Of a DNA stretch of 64,000 bases, positions 23,161 to 35,000 are shown piece after piece. The stretch covers positions 2,418,001-2,482,000 of the forward strand of contig JAGMVK010000003.1 of NCBI GenBank assembly GCA_020747065.1, given 5' to 3'. The notes beneath the pieces are model-generated. The model was not told where the DNA came from, made no database searches, and saw nothing but the letters and a program-made list of their open reading frames with translations. This stretch comes from Cadophora sp. MPI-SDFR-AT-0126 (Eukaryota > Ascomycota > Leotiomycetes > Helotiales > Ploettnerulaceae). The translations under genes and the position numbers were made by a program. How positions within the stretch are numbered: position 1 is the first letter of the stretch; every line of letters begins with the position of its first letter.

Positions 23161-23693
23161 TCGCGCAAGGGGAGTCTGATTAAGTTCGCTGTTCCAAAGG
23201 AATGTGGTAGAGAGTTCCGAAAAGACGAAAACTCTCTAGTTGGAGGGAATGCTGAGGAAGGGAAGGGGGAAGATGGCGGGACTGAGATCTTGAATCAAAT
23301 GGCCGTGGGTAGAACGAGCGTTCGAGGAGTGGGGAGGGAAACGAAGAAAGGGTGAGAGTGAAATTGGGATGGAGTCGCTTAGCCTTGATTTAGCTCGAGC
23401 CCTTGCCTGATTCGACGGGCCGGGCAGATTTCTGGAGCCAGGAACGCGCCAACCCAGCCAAGGATCGGACGACAGGGGGGATCTTAGTAGGACAAGGGTG
23501 TGGTGTGATATGTATGGCAGGAGGATTGGACGAAGCCACGCTCGCTCGGGGGAGAGGATGAAAGAGAAGAGATCAACACTAATTCGTAGGGGCTGGTGCA
23601 GGCTTCGTCAGTGGTGAGTAGTGGAGTACTGTAGTGGTGATGATTTGTTGACAATGATATTGTAATTAGCAGAACAACACAACACAGCCAAAT

Positions 23694-23790
23694 TAGTCTG
23701 TCTGTCTGCCTGTCAGTCACGGCTGGGCCACAGAACGATACCCAAGTGATGCAAGACCAGACCAGACAAGACAAGACAGACAAGTCTGTT
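23694..23790. repeat. CTGT and AGACA short repeats in inverted relation
   Basis: A GTCTGTCTGTCTGCCTGTC run at about 23697-23715 is followed by GACCAGACCAGACAAGACAAGACAGACAAG at about 23754-23783. The two are partly complementary, so transcribed or single-stranded DNA could form an imperfect hairpin with a loop of about 40 bases. Its location upstream of the SUN gene may be incidental. Confidence 0.5.
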
Positions 23791-26647
23791 CTGTACAAAC
23801 CGGATTGGACTGTTCTTGACTGGAGAATGATGCCGCAGAACCAGGCCAAAGGGCAGGGCAGTGACGAGCCAGTTTACAAAGTAAGACCTCCACTCCAGTA
23901 AATCTGCGATACCGTCCGTAGCCTGCGACCTGTGGCTTGGGTGGAAAAGGTTCAGTCAGTGTTGGCAGATCGGATGGCCCCCAGTTAAAATCTCCGTCCC
24001 AAGCTAGACGATATCTCTCTGCTTTCTAAATGCAGATAATACAACTCTGTTTGGTGCTGTCCTTTTCAATCTGCTGGAGTGCAATTTACTGGTGTATGCG
24101 AGCTGCCCAGTTCTTGGGAGCCGAGTGGCGATTCCAAGCAACCGCGCAGCAACGCCGAGGGGGGTCAGGTTTCTTGGGGTAAAGGAGGCGGCTTTTTTAG
24201 GGACGAGATGAGATGAACACACGAGCCGGCAGTGCGATCGTCCAAATGATGTCTGGGCCGTGGGAAAAGGCAGGCTCGGCAATGGGAAGTCTCCGGACCA
24301 AAATCAACAACCAGTCCAGGCAAGTTCTCAACAACCGGAAGTTGTGCCTGTGAAGATTTGCTTTGTTTTGTATGTCAGACTGTCAATCTGAACACAAATA
24401 TGCGATCTCCAGATGATAGACGAAAGCCAAGCCTTCAGTGTTTCCTTTCTTCATCCGGGATGGGTGCCTCTGTTTATTGGACCGTGCTGCCAAGTGGAAA
24501 CACTCAACCTTCACTGCAATTTCGCTTCGACGCCAATCTCAACTCTAGATTGCAGAGCACGTAAACCTCCCCACCATCGACCCTGAGTGGCTGAGATGAC
24601 GTCCTTTCTCGTTGACGATGGGCAGCCTCGGAGATGTCGTGAATACTGAAAGATAGACACCGTGCTGTCCACGCGCATGAAGCTGTCGTGACCCGTGGAG
24701 TGTTGTCGTCAGCAAACCGTAGGGCTTGTCCTTCTGTCTGAGCACGTTCCTTCTTTCGATTTCTGTACTCGTCTCTTTGTTGCGTGTCGATGCAGAAGGA
24801 GATTTGCTTTGAAGTACAAGCGCTTCTGGTCACTGTCGTGGTCTCTTGAGGATAGGGCCGAGAGAAATCAGAGAAGAGGTTCATTCAAGGCATGTAAGTC
24901 TGTCGAACCCGGCGGTAAGGAATACCAATTGCCTTAGCTGCTTCTCGTTGTATTAATATATTCTAGGCTGAGAGCTTTGTACCAGCAGGTTAGTTCTAAT
25001 GATACTATATCTCTTCTAGTGAGATATCAAAAAGCCAGATATCCAACAACAGAATCCTCTTGCTATTTCCCTACCTATGCAACTATTACCAACAACAGTG
25101 GAACATTACAAAAAAAAGCACAGCGGTCCATCTCGAGATTCGGAATTCCAGCCATCCGCATTACTACTTGTTGCCTGCTGATGGCTACAGTAGCGGGGTC
25201 ACTGCGATGGTCGCTTCAAAAACAACACACTCGTCCAAATGTCTAGAAATTTGAAATCGTGTCAAGGCTTCATTCGCAGATGCCCTCTCGAACGGCCATC
25301 CAACGAACAGCAACCCAACAACAACTTGCACAGCCTTCTGTTTGGTCCTCAAATAACCCAGCACACCACACATCCTGCAGGATCCTCGTCGGCCTTGCAC
25401 AGACTACTCTGCAACCCTGCGGGCTGAGCCGTTGTTGGCTTGTGGATAAGGTGCTTACCCCTGACTAGCGAGTCCTAAATCCAGGCACAAGCTTCTTATT
25501 GGCCAAGCTGGAGATTAATGCATGCATTGTTCCCTGCTTCGACAAAGTTAGGCATATGCAGCCCATCCAGGCGCGATGATGAAAATTGCTTGGTGCTCCA
25601 AATTTGCTGTTTTGATTTGAGCTGTTTGGATGAATGCCTTTGGGCGGCAACATGCGCAACCAATTCCGTATCCAAAATGATCTGGGAAGAAGACATGTTT
25701 GAGTCAGCCCCGACATTCATCCTCAAATGATGATATTCCAGGTTAATAGGGCTGTCAGCTACATGCGCGATGGCATTCCAAAGGGACGCGAAACGTGACC
25801 TGTTGAGATATTCACGTGGTGTTAGACATACCTCTCTTAAGTCAAACCACGAAAGTTTTCGTGAAGACTCAGAAATGACACATTCCAACAGACGTCATCC
25901 TGGGCCTCATCAGATCCTGCTCCGCCACCATAACGCTCCTATACACAACAATCGGTTACACCATGGGGTCACCAACTACAGGTAACAAGTTATTCGTCCG
26001 GTATTTACATTTTCAATCATCCCATGGCCAGCCCTCATATACTACGCAATGCCATGTTTCCGAGGAGCCGTTGAAGACGAAGATTTCCATGGACGGATGG
26101 AGCTCTCACGGACTCAAGCCAGAGGATGCATCCGAAGAATGTTGGATCCGATGAGCAATTCAATCGTATCGATACACATCCACGAACGCCAATCGACATT
26201 CCTATCAAGCCCGTATCTTATCGGGCCCTTGCAGGTGAGGGGGATTTCGTTATGAAGGCCAGACCACATCCATTCCAAACAACACCTTTTCCGGCTAAAA
26301 AGCATCGTCGTTGCATGGGAGATCGGGACGACGTCTACTCATGTGTCACCAGGATTGCGTACCACTTCTAGAATATTGTCGGGCAACTCCTTCGTCATCC
26401 CACGTGGAACATTTACTCGGGAAGCACAAAGGCGACCAGTAGAGATCGGTGCATGAAGGCTGTACACAAGAGCTGCAAGTATCCTTCGTGGCTATTCCAG
26501 CTGACGTCTTGGACTCCGAAGATTGCACTTTCTCGGCTCACACAAGGACCAGAGGATGTTTCGGCGTCAGTGTGGGTAAAGGATACCTCTAACACTTGGC
26601 CGTTCTCTTCGTGGATTAAGTACGGTACGATATTCATTACTAACCAT

Positions 26648-27828
26648 TCAGTCAATCTCAATGACAAACTTGCCAATCCCACCTTTCCCCTCCATTATCT
26701 GCTGACATCCATTCCTAACACCCTCAAGATCGGACAGCTTCGCGGTAGATCCCACAATCGGCTTCAATTTCCCCTCCTCCACAGCCTGAGTCAGTGCTTC
26801 CAAATCCTTCGTATTGCCATTAACTTTCAGATATTGATACTGCACGCCCTTCCGGCCCGTCCAAGATCTGTAGAACCAATCCATGAAATTGAGAATATAC
26901 TCCATCCATACCGGCATATCTGTATAGACTTGCTTGAATGCCGTACCATTAGGGACCGTACTGATGGACACAATCATACCTCCTTTCTTCATGAGCGGCA
27001 AAGCAGACACCGTGTTCTTCATCGTATCGAACATGAAATCCACCGTGCCCTTCCCGACCGCCTGTATCAAATTGTCTTTCGTGTAATCCACAATCTGATC
27101 CGGCGCACTCTTGCCCATCAGCTCTTTGATCTTCGGTATCTTGCTCGTTGACAACGTAGTGATAACCTTGCCTGCCCCAAATACGTTCTTCGCAAGCTGT
27201 ACTGCGAAGCTGCCTGTCCCGCTCAGTCCTCCGGGTACTAGCACCGTCTTGCCCCTCAGCCCGCCCGGTATCCTTTCTTCTCCAATTCGGAGAGCTTGGT
27301 ATGCAGTCTGGCAGGCGAGGGGTATACTGGCTGCTTCGGTGTAGCCCAAGGACTTCGGTTTGAGGGCGGTGGTCGATGCTGTCGTCAAAGCATATGGCGC
27401 GATCGTTCCTTGATACGATTCTGATACCCGAGAGTATACTTGGTCTCCAAGCTTGAAGTTCGATCCTGATGTGCCAACGGCAACCACTTCCCCTGCTAGA
27501 TCATGGCCCATCTTGTACGGAAATCTGCAACTAGATATCAGCAATGGGCATGCTGCTTGGAGGGGTTGGTGACCTACGATGCTTTCTGAAGTAACTTCCC
27601 CAAACTGCATCACTGTTAGTAAACGCTTGTAGACATCCTCAGGCGTACTTACTCTCCAGCAAGCTTGACATCCACCGGATTAACAGACGCCGCATGCACT
27701 TTAATCAGAAGCTCATCTGGTTTCGTGATCCTTGGTACTGGCAGATTCGCAAGATTGTAGGCGGACGGATTGCAGTGCTGCGCCAATGCTAAGGCGCGCA
27801 TTGTCGTTGGGATTTTGTTAGTTGCCAT
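26648..27828 (-). CDS. Zinc-independent MDR oxidoreductase (quinone reductase-like)
   Basis: A medium-chain dehydrogenase/reductase of the quinone oxidoreductase type, predicted to use NADPH and to lack catalytic zinc. Three exons, 27828-27653, 27604-27578 and 27524-26648, give 359 residues; the middle exon is only 27 bases. The start MATNKIPTTMRALALAQ is chosen because it matches the family N-terminus; an upstream in-frame ATG at 27867 adds thirteen residues. Motifs are PDELLIKVHAASVNPVDVKL, then PYKMGHDLAGEVVAVG, GDQVYSRV and the Rossmann segment VLVPGGLSGTGSFAVQLAK near residue 170. A GKLKPIVGSTAKLSDL block precedes the C-terminus GKGGIGKFVIEID. The structural zinc-binding Cys cluster is not seen. 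The substrate is unknown. Confidence 0.9.
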
Positions 27829-28842
27829 CTTGTACGTCAATTGCTCAAAATAATCCACGGGTTTCAATACTCAATCCCTGTGAGTATTCGTGGTTGCGAG
27901 AATCGATTATATATTTGAGTGTAGTGGCGTTCACGGTATGGAGTTGTCCCGCCTCGGAGACATTTTACAATAGAGACGGCTCAGTAAAATGGTCGAACTG
28001 AGATGGCTTCACAACCTTCCGTATAGATCGGAATATCGGTCTCTAACTTTGAATCCGTTACCATAATTAGATTTTATCTCCAGGGGTCTCTAATGCTGAC
28101 CTTACGGGTTGTAAACTGTGATTCGCACGATCGTAAATGTCGCCCTATTGAGATGGAAACTCGACGGCTTGACGTCAGAAATAGCTGTGAGCTTGACCTC
28201 GACTTCCCGTCCCAAGGAAGACTTCTCTCTCCCGGAGAAGCAGCATTTCAAGAAAGTCTTGGTAATTGTCTGTACAGTGGAAGAAGATCTTTCCATCGTC
28301 GACAATTTACGGGAGAGAAAACCTTGACCTGAAGATTTTCGTCCCAGTCAGCACTTTAGTTCACCCACGTGATACTGGAATAGAAAGGGTGTGCTATCGA
28401 GGTTCGAGGAGGTTCGAGACGTTGCCAGTCACATTTCTCGAAAGCAGGGGGTTTCTGGAGGAACAAAAGAGAATACGTCTTGGTGTACAGATGCAAACTC
28501 TTAGCAAGCAGCGGACTCTTATCACTCCATTTGAAACTCTCACCTGCCTAGGACAAGCGAAATTGAAAGGGAATGAATCCACTGCCAATCGAAGATATCA
28601 CGACGTGAATATTTGTCGAACAAGTCACAAGTTTTTCTAGGCGAATTTCGAAGTCACTGAAATTGACAGCTTTCTGAAATGTACTTCTAGTAAAACCTCC
28701 GAAGGCGAATTACTCTGTTCGTGTAAGTAGGCGATAGATATAGGTTTTCAAGAAGCTTTTCTCAAGACGTCCTTCTCGAGCCTGAACCGATCACTGGAAA
28801 CTAGCTATTCAGTAGCTCTACCAGAGGTATCACTCAACTCGT
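27829..28842. other. Intergenic region
   Basis: About 1 kb between the MDR gene start and the permease gene end. Apart from the TATA-like site near 27907, only short overlapping frames without recognisable motifs are present. Confidence 0.5.
27907..27913 (-). promoter_or_regulatory. TATA-like box of the MDR oxidoreductase gene
   Basis: On the minus strand this reads TATATAA and lies about 80 bases upstream of the preferred start codon at 27828, a usual distance for a fungal TATA element. Position and sequence are the only support. Confidence 0.4.
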
Positions 28843-31091
28843 TCACTCTTCATGCACCTGTTCCTTCTTCTTGAACCCCATCATAATCTTGATCTCCTCG
28901 AAAAATCCAACATGCTTCTCCAGAATATTGGCTTCATAAGCATCAATGACTGGGCGTTCCCAAACCTTCAACACGTTAGCACTGAGCGCATCACCAAGTC
29001 AAGTTTGGTTTTCATACAAGATCTGCCTCTTCGGGCTTGATGATACTCGTTTTCCAGTACACCTTCCATCCAACATAAAGTATAGGACACAGAAATACCA
29101 TGGTATAGTAAGAGAAGAAAGTTCCCACGTCCCACCCTAGAATAATCAGATTCAAGCAATGGTCGTGGGGTGGAGTTACTCACATCCTGGAAGAAACGTA
29201 GCATATCCGTAGCAAGAGACGGTGAAAACCATTGTTCCGAGGCCAGCCCAAGCACAATAAGGTTGAGCCCACCCCACATAAGGCAAGTCCTTACGATCGT
29301 AGCCCTGTGCCTTCAATGCGCGGTGAAAGTAAAGATAGATCCAGCACATGCAGATGTAATCGATGATTTGGGAAGCTTCTGTCAAGTTGGCGAGCCTGTT
29401 CAGCATTAGTGAGGCCCTGAACGAGAAGTCGAAGAGCAGATTACCATGTGATAACTTGCCCCGAGCTGGTGCCCACAGCCAGGAAAGAGAGGAATGGAAA
29501 TATCATCGTTATGCAGAAGCACCAAATCGGGACGCCCTTCTTTGTGCATTTGCGGAGAAATTTCGGGGCGTGCCCGTCAAGTGAAAGGCTGTAAAGCGTT
29601 CGAGAAGCACAGTATCTGTGATATGTAAGCATTTCGCTCTTGAGACGAGTGGATAGATAAAACGTGCACGTAGGAGTTACCGGCAGAGAAAATTGATGTG
29701 ACGAGCAAGGCATTCGTGATATGGGGAAGGACGCCAATCCCAAGATTCTGCATGGCAATCACGTAAGGACTGGCGGCAGCAGTTCCCGACGCTGTGGCAT
29801 CCCCGAGAGCATTGATGAGATTCTCGTTGTCGTAAGGGATGACAATGCCACAAGCCAAAGCGCCACCGATGAAGAAAAGGCCGAATCGTAGATAGATAGT
29901 CTTGAATGCACGCTTGAGGTTCTTGCGCGGATGACTAGCTTCTCCGGCCATCATAGCTATATATTCCGGTCCGACAATCGTGAAACTGTAGACATCAGTT
30001 AGCTATATTGGTAGCAGAGTTGGAAATGCTGACACTTACGCAGCTTTCCAAAGTGCTGCTAGAAAACCCTCGAATCTCCCAAGACTACCAGTTGTGACAT
30101 ACTCAGCAAAGGCGCCCTGTTCAATATATTATCAGCAGCTTATTCTTAACAGAATTTTGTGGTCCAAAGTGTTTTGGAAAGTCCATGTACGATACTGGCT
30201 GTTGGTAATCAGACACTGGCCAAGCAGGCGCAATATTTTCTGGATTGGCCAGATGAATCGACTTCACTCAGGGGCCATGACTCCGGAAACAGGTGGCACG
30301 CGAAGCACCAATAATGTAAACAGACTTACAGGCGTTCTCCAATACCTGAACCCGTAAGCGTCATGCTTGGGATTCCCTCCGACCATTGTGATAAAAGTAA
30401 AGCAAAACAACATGATAATGAGCACCAATTTTCCAGAAGATAGCCAAAATTCACTCTCGCCATACCATTTCACAGCGAAGATATTTATAATTCTGTGCTT
30501 GTCAGTGATTGACTTTTCTTGGAGGTAAGAATCTTTACCCGTAGAGCACAATACAGCCAGCACAGACGGCTGCTAGGGGAATGTCATCTCTCCAGAATGT
30601 CAACACTAGATTGAGAGCCGAGATCTCCCAGGGAATAAGGACGGCCTCTAATCAGAGATCAGCTCTACTCGTCGCAAATGAGGGGAGACGCTACCATATA
30701 AGAAGAAATTCCAGCCTAGCATGAAGCCAAACGCTTCATCGACCCATTTGCTCCCCATTCTCACGAATCCACCACTGACAGGCATGAAGACAGCCATTTC
30801 CGCCATACAGTTGTTTACTAGTGCTAACCAACACGAGTAGATCGTGAAAGCAATGAAGAGACTTCCTGGACCGCCTTGGACGAGTCCACTTCCGATACTG
30901 ACAAATAGAGCAGTTCCGATTGATCCTCCTATTGTAATCATCTGAATTTGTCTGCCGCTTAAGCTACGCTTTAAGTCGTCAACATTTTCGACGACGACAG
31001 CTCCAACATCACTGCTGGCAGAAGTGTCGTAAGCAGGCACACTTTTCTCAGTCGAGGAATATCCCTCTGGTGCATGTTTGATATCTGCCAT
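28843..31091 (-). CDS. Amino acid permease (APC superfamily, YAT family)
   Basis: A proton-coupled plasma-membrane amino acid permease of about twelve transmembrane helices. Nine exons, all in phase, give 562 residues: 31091-30695, 30647-30539, 30492-30330, 30116-30040, 29985-29668, 29615-29445, 29395-29184, 29136-29018 and 28965-28843. The N-terminal tail is hydrophilic, then LKRSLSGRQIQMITIGGSIG and TALFVSIGSGL form the first YAT signature. FMPVSGGFVRMGSKWVDEAF and FTIVGPEYIAMMAGEASHPR are further family blocks, and the C-terminal part has WWDVGTFFSYYTMVFLCPI. The tail ends GFKKKEQVHEE. The fifth intron (29616-29667) works only with a GC donor: GT|GCACGT joined to A gives SYVYCASRTLYSL. The substrate range cannot be read from the sequence; proline- and general-type permeases are both close in style. 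Confidence 0.93.
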
Positions 31092-32081
31092 TTTGATGAA
31101 CTTGCAACAAGAAATATAAGGAGAAGGCTTCCAGGCAAATTATCAGGGCATTTGCCAAAGTATATAAGAAGCAGGACTGGCCATATATTCACCTAATCAA
31201 AGGAGTGAACGAGAGAAAAAAGAGGGCCAGCTTATCATCGGATTGCCTTCACGGCAGCACCAAAGTCTAATACCTCTAAGCTGAACCCTGAGATGCATTG
31301 CATTAGCTCGCTGAAGCTGATTCGCTATCGGCAGGATGCCCCAGCTTTGTATGGCTCCACTCCAGCAGGGTTGGTAAAAGATGCCCGCTTTGAGAAAGCC
31401 TGCCGCGACGATAAGGATTCCAGTGCGGCGATCTAGTCCCCTTGAACCCAGTGTTACGTTCCATTATTCGTCAGCTATCGATCCTCTGTCTGGGAAACTT
31501 CCCCTGACTGTTTGCTCAGATTTCAAGCTTGTGGGTGGAAATGGCGGATGTCCTTTGCTTCGTCAACCTCATTTGTCGTGAGTCCTTGAAATTTTGTGAC
31601 AGGGCAATGTCGATGATGGAGTGCCGAGCCAGAACTTGGGAATCGAAGCTTTCATCTCAAAAGCTTATCGTGAAAGCCACCCGCGCTGAAGGAACACGGG
31701 AAACGAGTCCGCGCCGGAGTGAGGCCGGGGTTTTCTGCCTCGGAATTGTACTTGGCCGTCTTATCGCCATCGGCTTGGTAAGCAATCCTCATCAAAATAT
31801 CAAAATAATCATTTTTTCTTTCTCCCGAAAGAAGTCCGATAGCTAAAGCGGTCATTCGGCCTTGGTTCGATGGTATGGAGTAAGTACGCAGTTCTGTTTG
31901 CAGCTCAGATGTGTCGGGTAAAGTGGCGCTCAAAGCAAAACAAACTAAACGCTGCAAACCGCGGCAACTTGATCTTTTTTCAATCCAGACCATAGGGCCT
32001 GGTTTTGCTAGTAATTGGGCAGGCTATTTCCGACATAGCTTCTACCTAGGCGTAATACAAATACATCTCCTTTTCCAGTCC
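31092..32081. other. Intergenic region
   Basis: About 1 kb between the permease start and the TRS130 stop. It contains the likely permease promoter next to 31091 and no recognisable gene. Confidence 0.5.
31161..31167 (-). promoter_or_regulatory. TATA-like box of the amino acid permease gene
   Basis: The plus-strand TATATAA reads TTATATA on the gene strand, about 70 bases upstream of the start codon at 31091. Distance and sequence suit a TATA element. A second ATATAT lies about 20 bases further upstream. Confidence 0.4.
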
Positions 32082-35000
32082 TCAGCGAAGCACAACTTCT
32101 CCACTTCCCCAACCCCGCCTCTCGCTTTCAAGAAGCCATGCCCCGCCCTGTGGGCCACTGGCATCTAAACTAACGGTTGTCTTCAGAGCATCAGTGATGA
32201 CTCTGATGGTCTCTCCAGCATTTTTGTAGTCCGTCTCGCAGCTGACTTGATTAGCCTTCTTGGCTTGACTGCCGCTGGCTTCGCCTGAGTTATGAAACCT
32301 GGGCGCCGACTTGATTTCCACATTCGGGAATGGTAGAAACCCCTCACGCAGAGGAATAAGTACAACTGGAAATGTAAATTGGTGTCTACTTTCCTTGGCC
32401 GACGGCTTTCTTGGAATCTTAAAGTGGCCCTTTCGTTTGCCGCCAATGAGCCAGGTATCAGTAGCTCCTCCAACCTCGTAGAAGAACTCCATGTGTTCGT
32501 CCTCGCCGGAGGCATCATGCTCTGAGTCCAGTGATGTGTCCCAAATTCTCGTATACTTGATTGCTAACGATGCCGATAGAGGCTGATTAGACGTAGCGAT
32601 AATTATGTCGGAAGGGACAGAGGATGGCTCCAGGATTTTCAGATCGGCGGTGCATACAACCGATACAGACGGCACATCAACAGGTATGATGATCGATCGA
32701 CTTTTGCCAAGGGTCTCATCTGTGAGAGTTATCGGTATCAGTGGGATAATAGGTGTTTGCTGTATCCAAAGTTGAAGACATTCCTCAATGAGTATGGCTA
32801 TTTCTTGGTTCTGCTCGATGCTGCGACCAAGTCCAGCAAATTGATCCCGCCATCTAACGGAAGAAAGAATCGAGGTCGAGAACTCGCAAAGAACAGCAGT
32901 TCGTTCAAGATCGTAAGGAGACAAGCGGATTCGCACCTGAGCGAGCACAACGGGGACAATGAGTCGAATATATTGTTGCCACTGACCACCTGCAAGAACT
33001 TGATTCAGATTCAAGGTCACAGCATCCTCGATCTCTTCTTCTAGACAAATGTAATTCAGAACAAGGGATAATGTTGATTTTGGTCCTTTTCGTGAAGCTT
33101 GGCGTGCGGTTTCACTGAAAGGAGATTTCGTAATCTTGTACAGCATTGACGCAGGTTGGCGCGGAAAGACCACCAGAGGTCTGGAAAGCGTGAGTCCACT
33201 GTGAGCTTCAAACACCTCAGAGCTTTCCAGCTTGGAGCCAAGCAGACGTAGCGGGCTAGTTGTAGAAGATGAAATTGTGAACTTGGAGAATAACGCTTTG
33301 TGCTTGAAGACGTCTTGGACGTTCACGCCGAGGGGAAGCATGATAGATACCGATGGTGTCGTAGCAAAGAAAAATATTCCTTTCTGAGTCGTGTAGGATA
33401 CTTCTAATTTGAGAGATATGTCGTTGACCTCGTGCTCAAGGCTGAATGGCATCACAATCCTCACAAGTGAATGCGGATCCATGGCTCCAAATCGAATAAT
33501 GCTAGCTTCAGCATTTTTGGAAAGCTCAAGAGACCCCTTTATTATTTTGGCTTCGCTGGTCTGCACCCTTAGTCCTGCGGTGGCGGCTCGAACGTGCAAT
33601 TCACCATTTTCTAACTTGTTCCAACCAGAGGAAAGGACGATCTCCAGAGAACGATTTCGGTCAAGGTGCATATACCTGGATGAGTACAGCTGAACATCGA
33701 AAGCTTCCGATCTATGGTAAATAAGAAGCTTTGGGCACTTAAAAAACATGTTGTCTCTGGGCGAGGAGAGTTCTGTGGTACTGTGATCGTACTCCAAAAC
33801 AATATTACTGGTTTCGAGAATAATGCTGTTGACGAGGTATATGCCTGGTATGGTCACCTAGATAGTGTCAGCAGTTTTTGTACAAAGTAACCGGGAGAAC
33901 CACTGACATTACTATGGACAGCGAAAGTCACTGTCCCTTTCTTGAACGTCATTGCCGCATCAGATTCGAGCCATATTTCTCTGTTACTGTCTCCGGTCAC
34001 AGACGTTATTCGCACTCTCGCCTTCTCGATTGGCATATCATCGACCAACAGATAGTGAAGTCGAACCTCCAGTCCAAAACTATCATTCTCATGACTGTAT
34101 CGGATGGTCCCATCAACCTCGATGTTGCCAAAAAAGTGCTCCAAAGGAACGCGGACCTCATGCTGCAGTCCTTTGGTACTTTCCAACAACTCAGGAATAT
34201 ATGCTTCTATTGGCGACACCTCTGGACTGAGACTGGGGCCACGTCCAAATCTCAGTACGGATTTCCTTTGAAGTCTAGCATTTTCCATCATCGCAGATTT
34301 GGAGAGCAGCTTCAGCACGACTTTCACATATTCTTCCTTACGTTTCAACTCCTTAAGGCACCTCGCATACATCACAAGCATTGAAAGTTCAACCTGTGCC
34401 CATCCACTCTCACCATAGAATGGTGTCATACGATAGAAATACGAAGCAGCTGCAGCGAAGTCGGTAAGATGATACTTGAGAACAGCAAGGTCAGCCATGC
34501 TGGCTTGAACCGATTGGATATGATTGGCGACTGTGTAATGGCGGAGTGCCTTGTCGGTCAATGTCTCGTAGAGACGGTAGAAATCATCTTTGTTGTCCAG
34601 AGCAGTCCGAAGCAGCTTGCTATCGATTCCGTGGAGAGATGGTTGAAGCACCGTTCCAGTCTCAACACTCGCGGATTCTTCGTTGAGATCAACTTCCTCC
34701 ATCTCTCCAGCACCCCCTCCTTGAAGGTGCGACATCTCCTCCCATCCAACGCTCCACTTGTGGTCCTTGCCCACTCGAACCAAGATACTTCTTGACAATA
34801 AATATAGCTCTGCTCTATGTCCAGCAAGCTCTTCCAAGCCAGCCTTCAGAAATGGCGATCCAGCCGCTCCCTGTTCTGGGACGCTTGATCTTCGTATGCC
34901 AGGCAATTTCCCTGGACTTGGAGGTTCCCGAGATCTTGACCGCAAAGCAAGAGAACTGCTTCTAGCAGGATGCATCATCGTCTTTGGTTCTGGGATTGCC

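Larger units (their letters stand above)
22737..26647. other. Long intergenic region between the SUN and MDR genes
   Basis: About 3.9 kb with no recognisable gene. The proximal part, to about 23800, is the upstream region of the SUN gene and contains low-complexity GGTT/GGCT and CAGA/CTGT runs. Frames at 24504-24884 and 25496-25888 (minus) and 25770-26371 (plus) match no known family and have no consistent splice structure. Confidence 0.5.

Noticed and set aside
26453..27151. Plus-strand 232-codon frame
   Set aside because: It is antisense to the well supported MDR oxidoreductase exon 3 and shows no domain.
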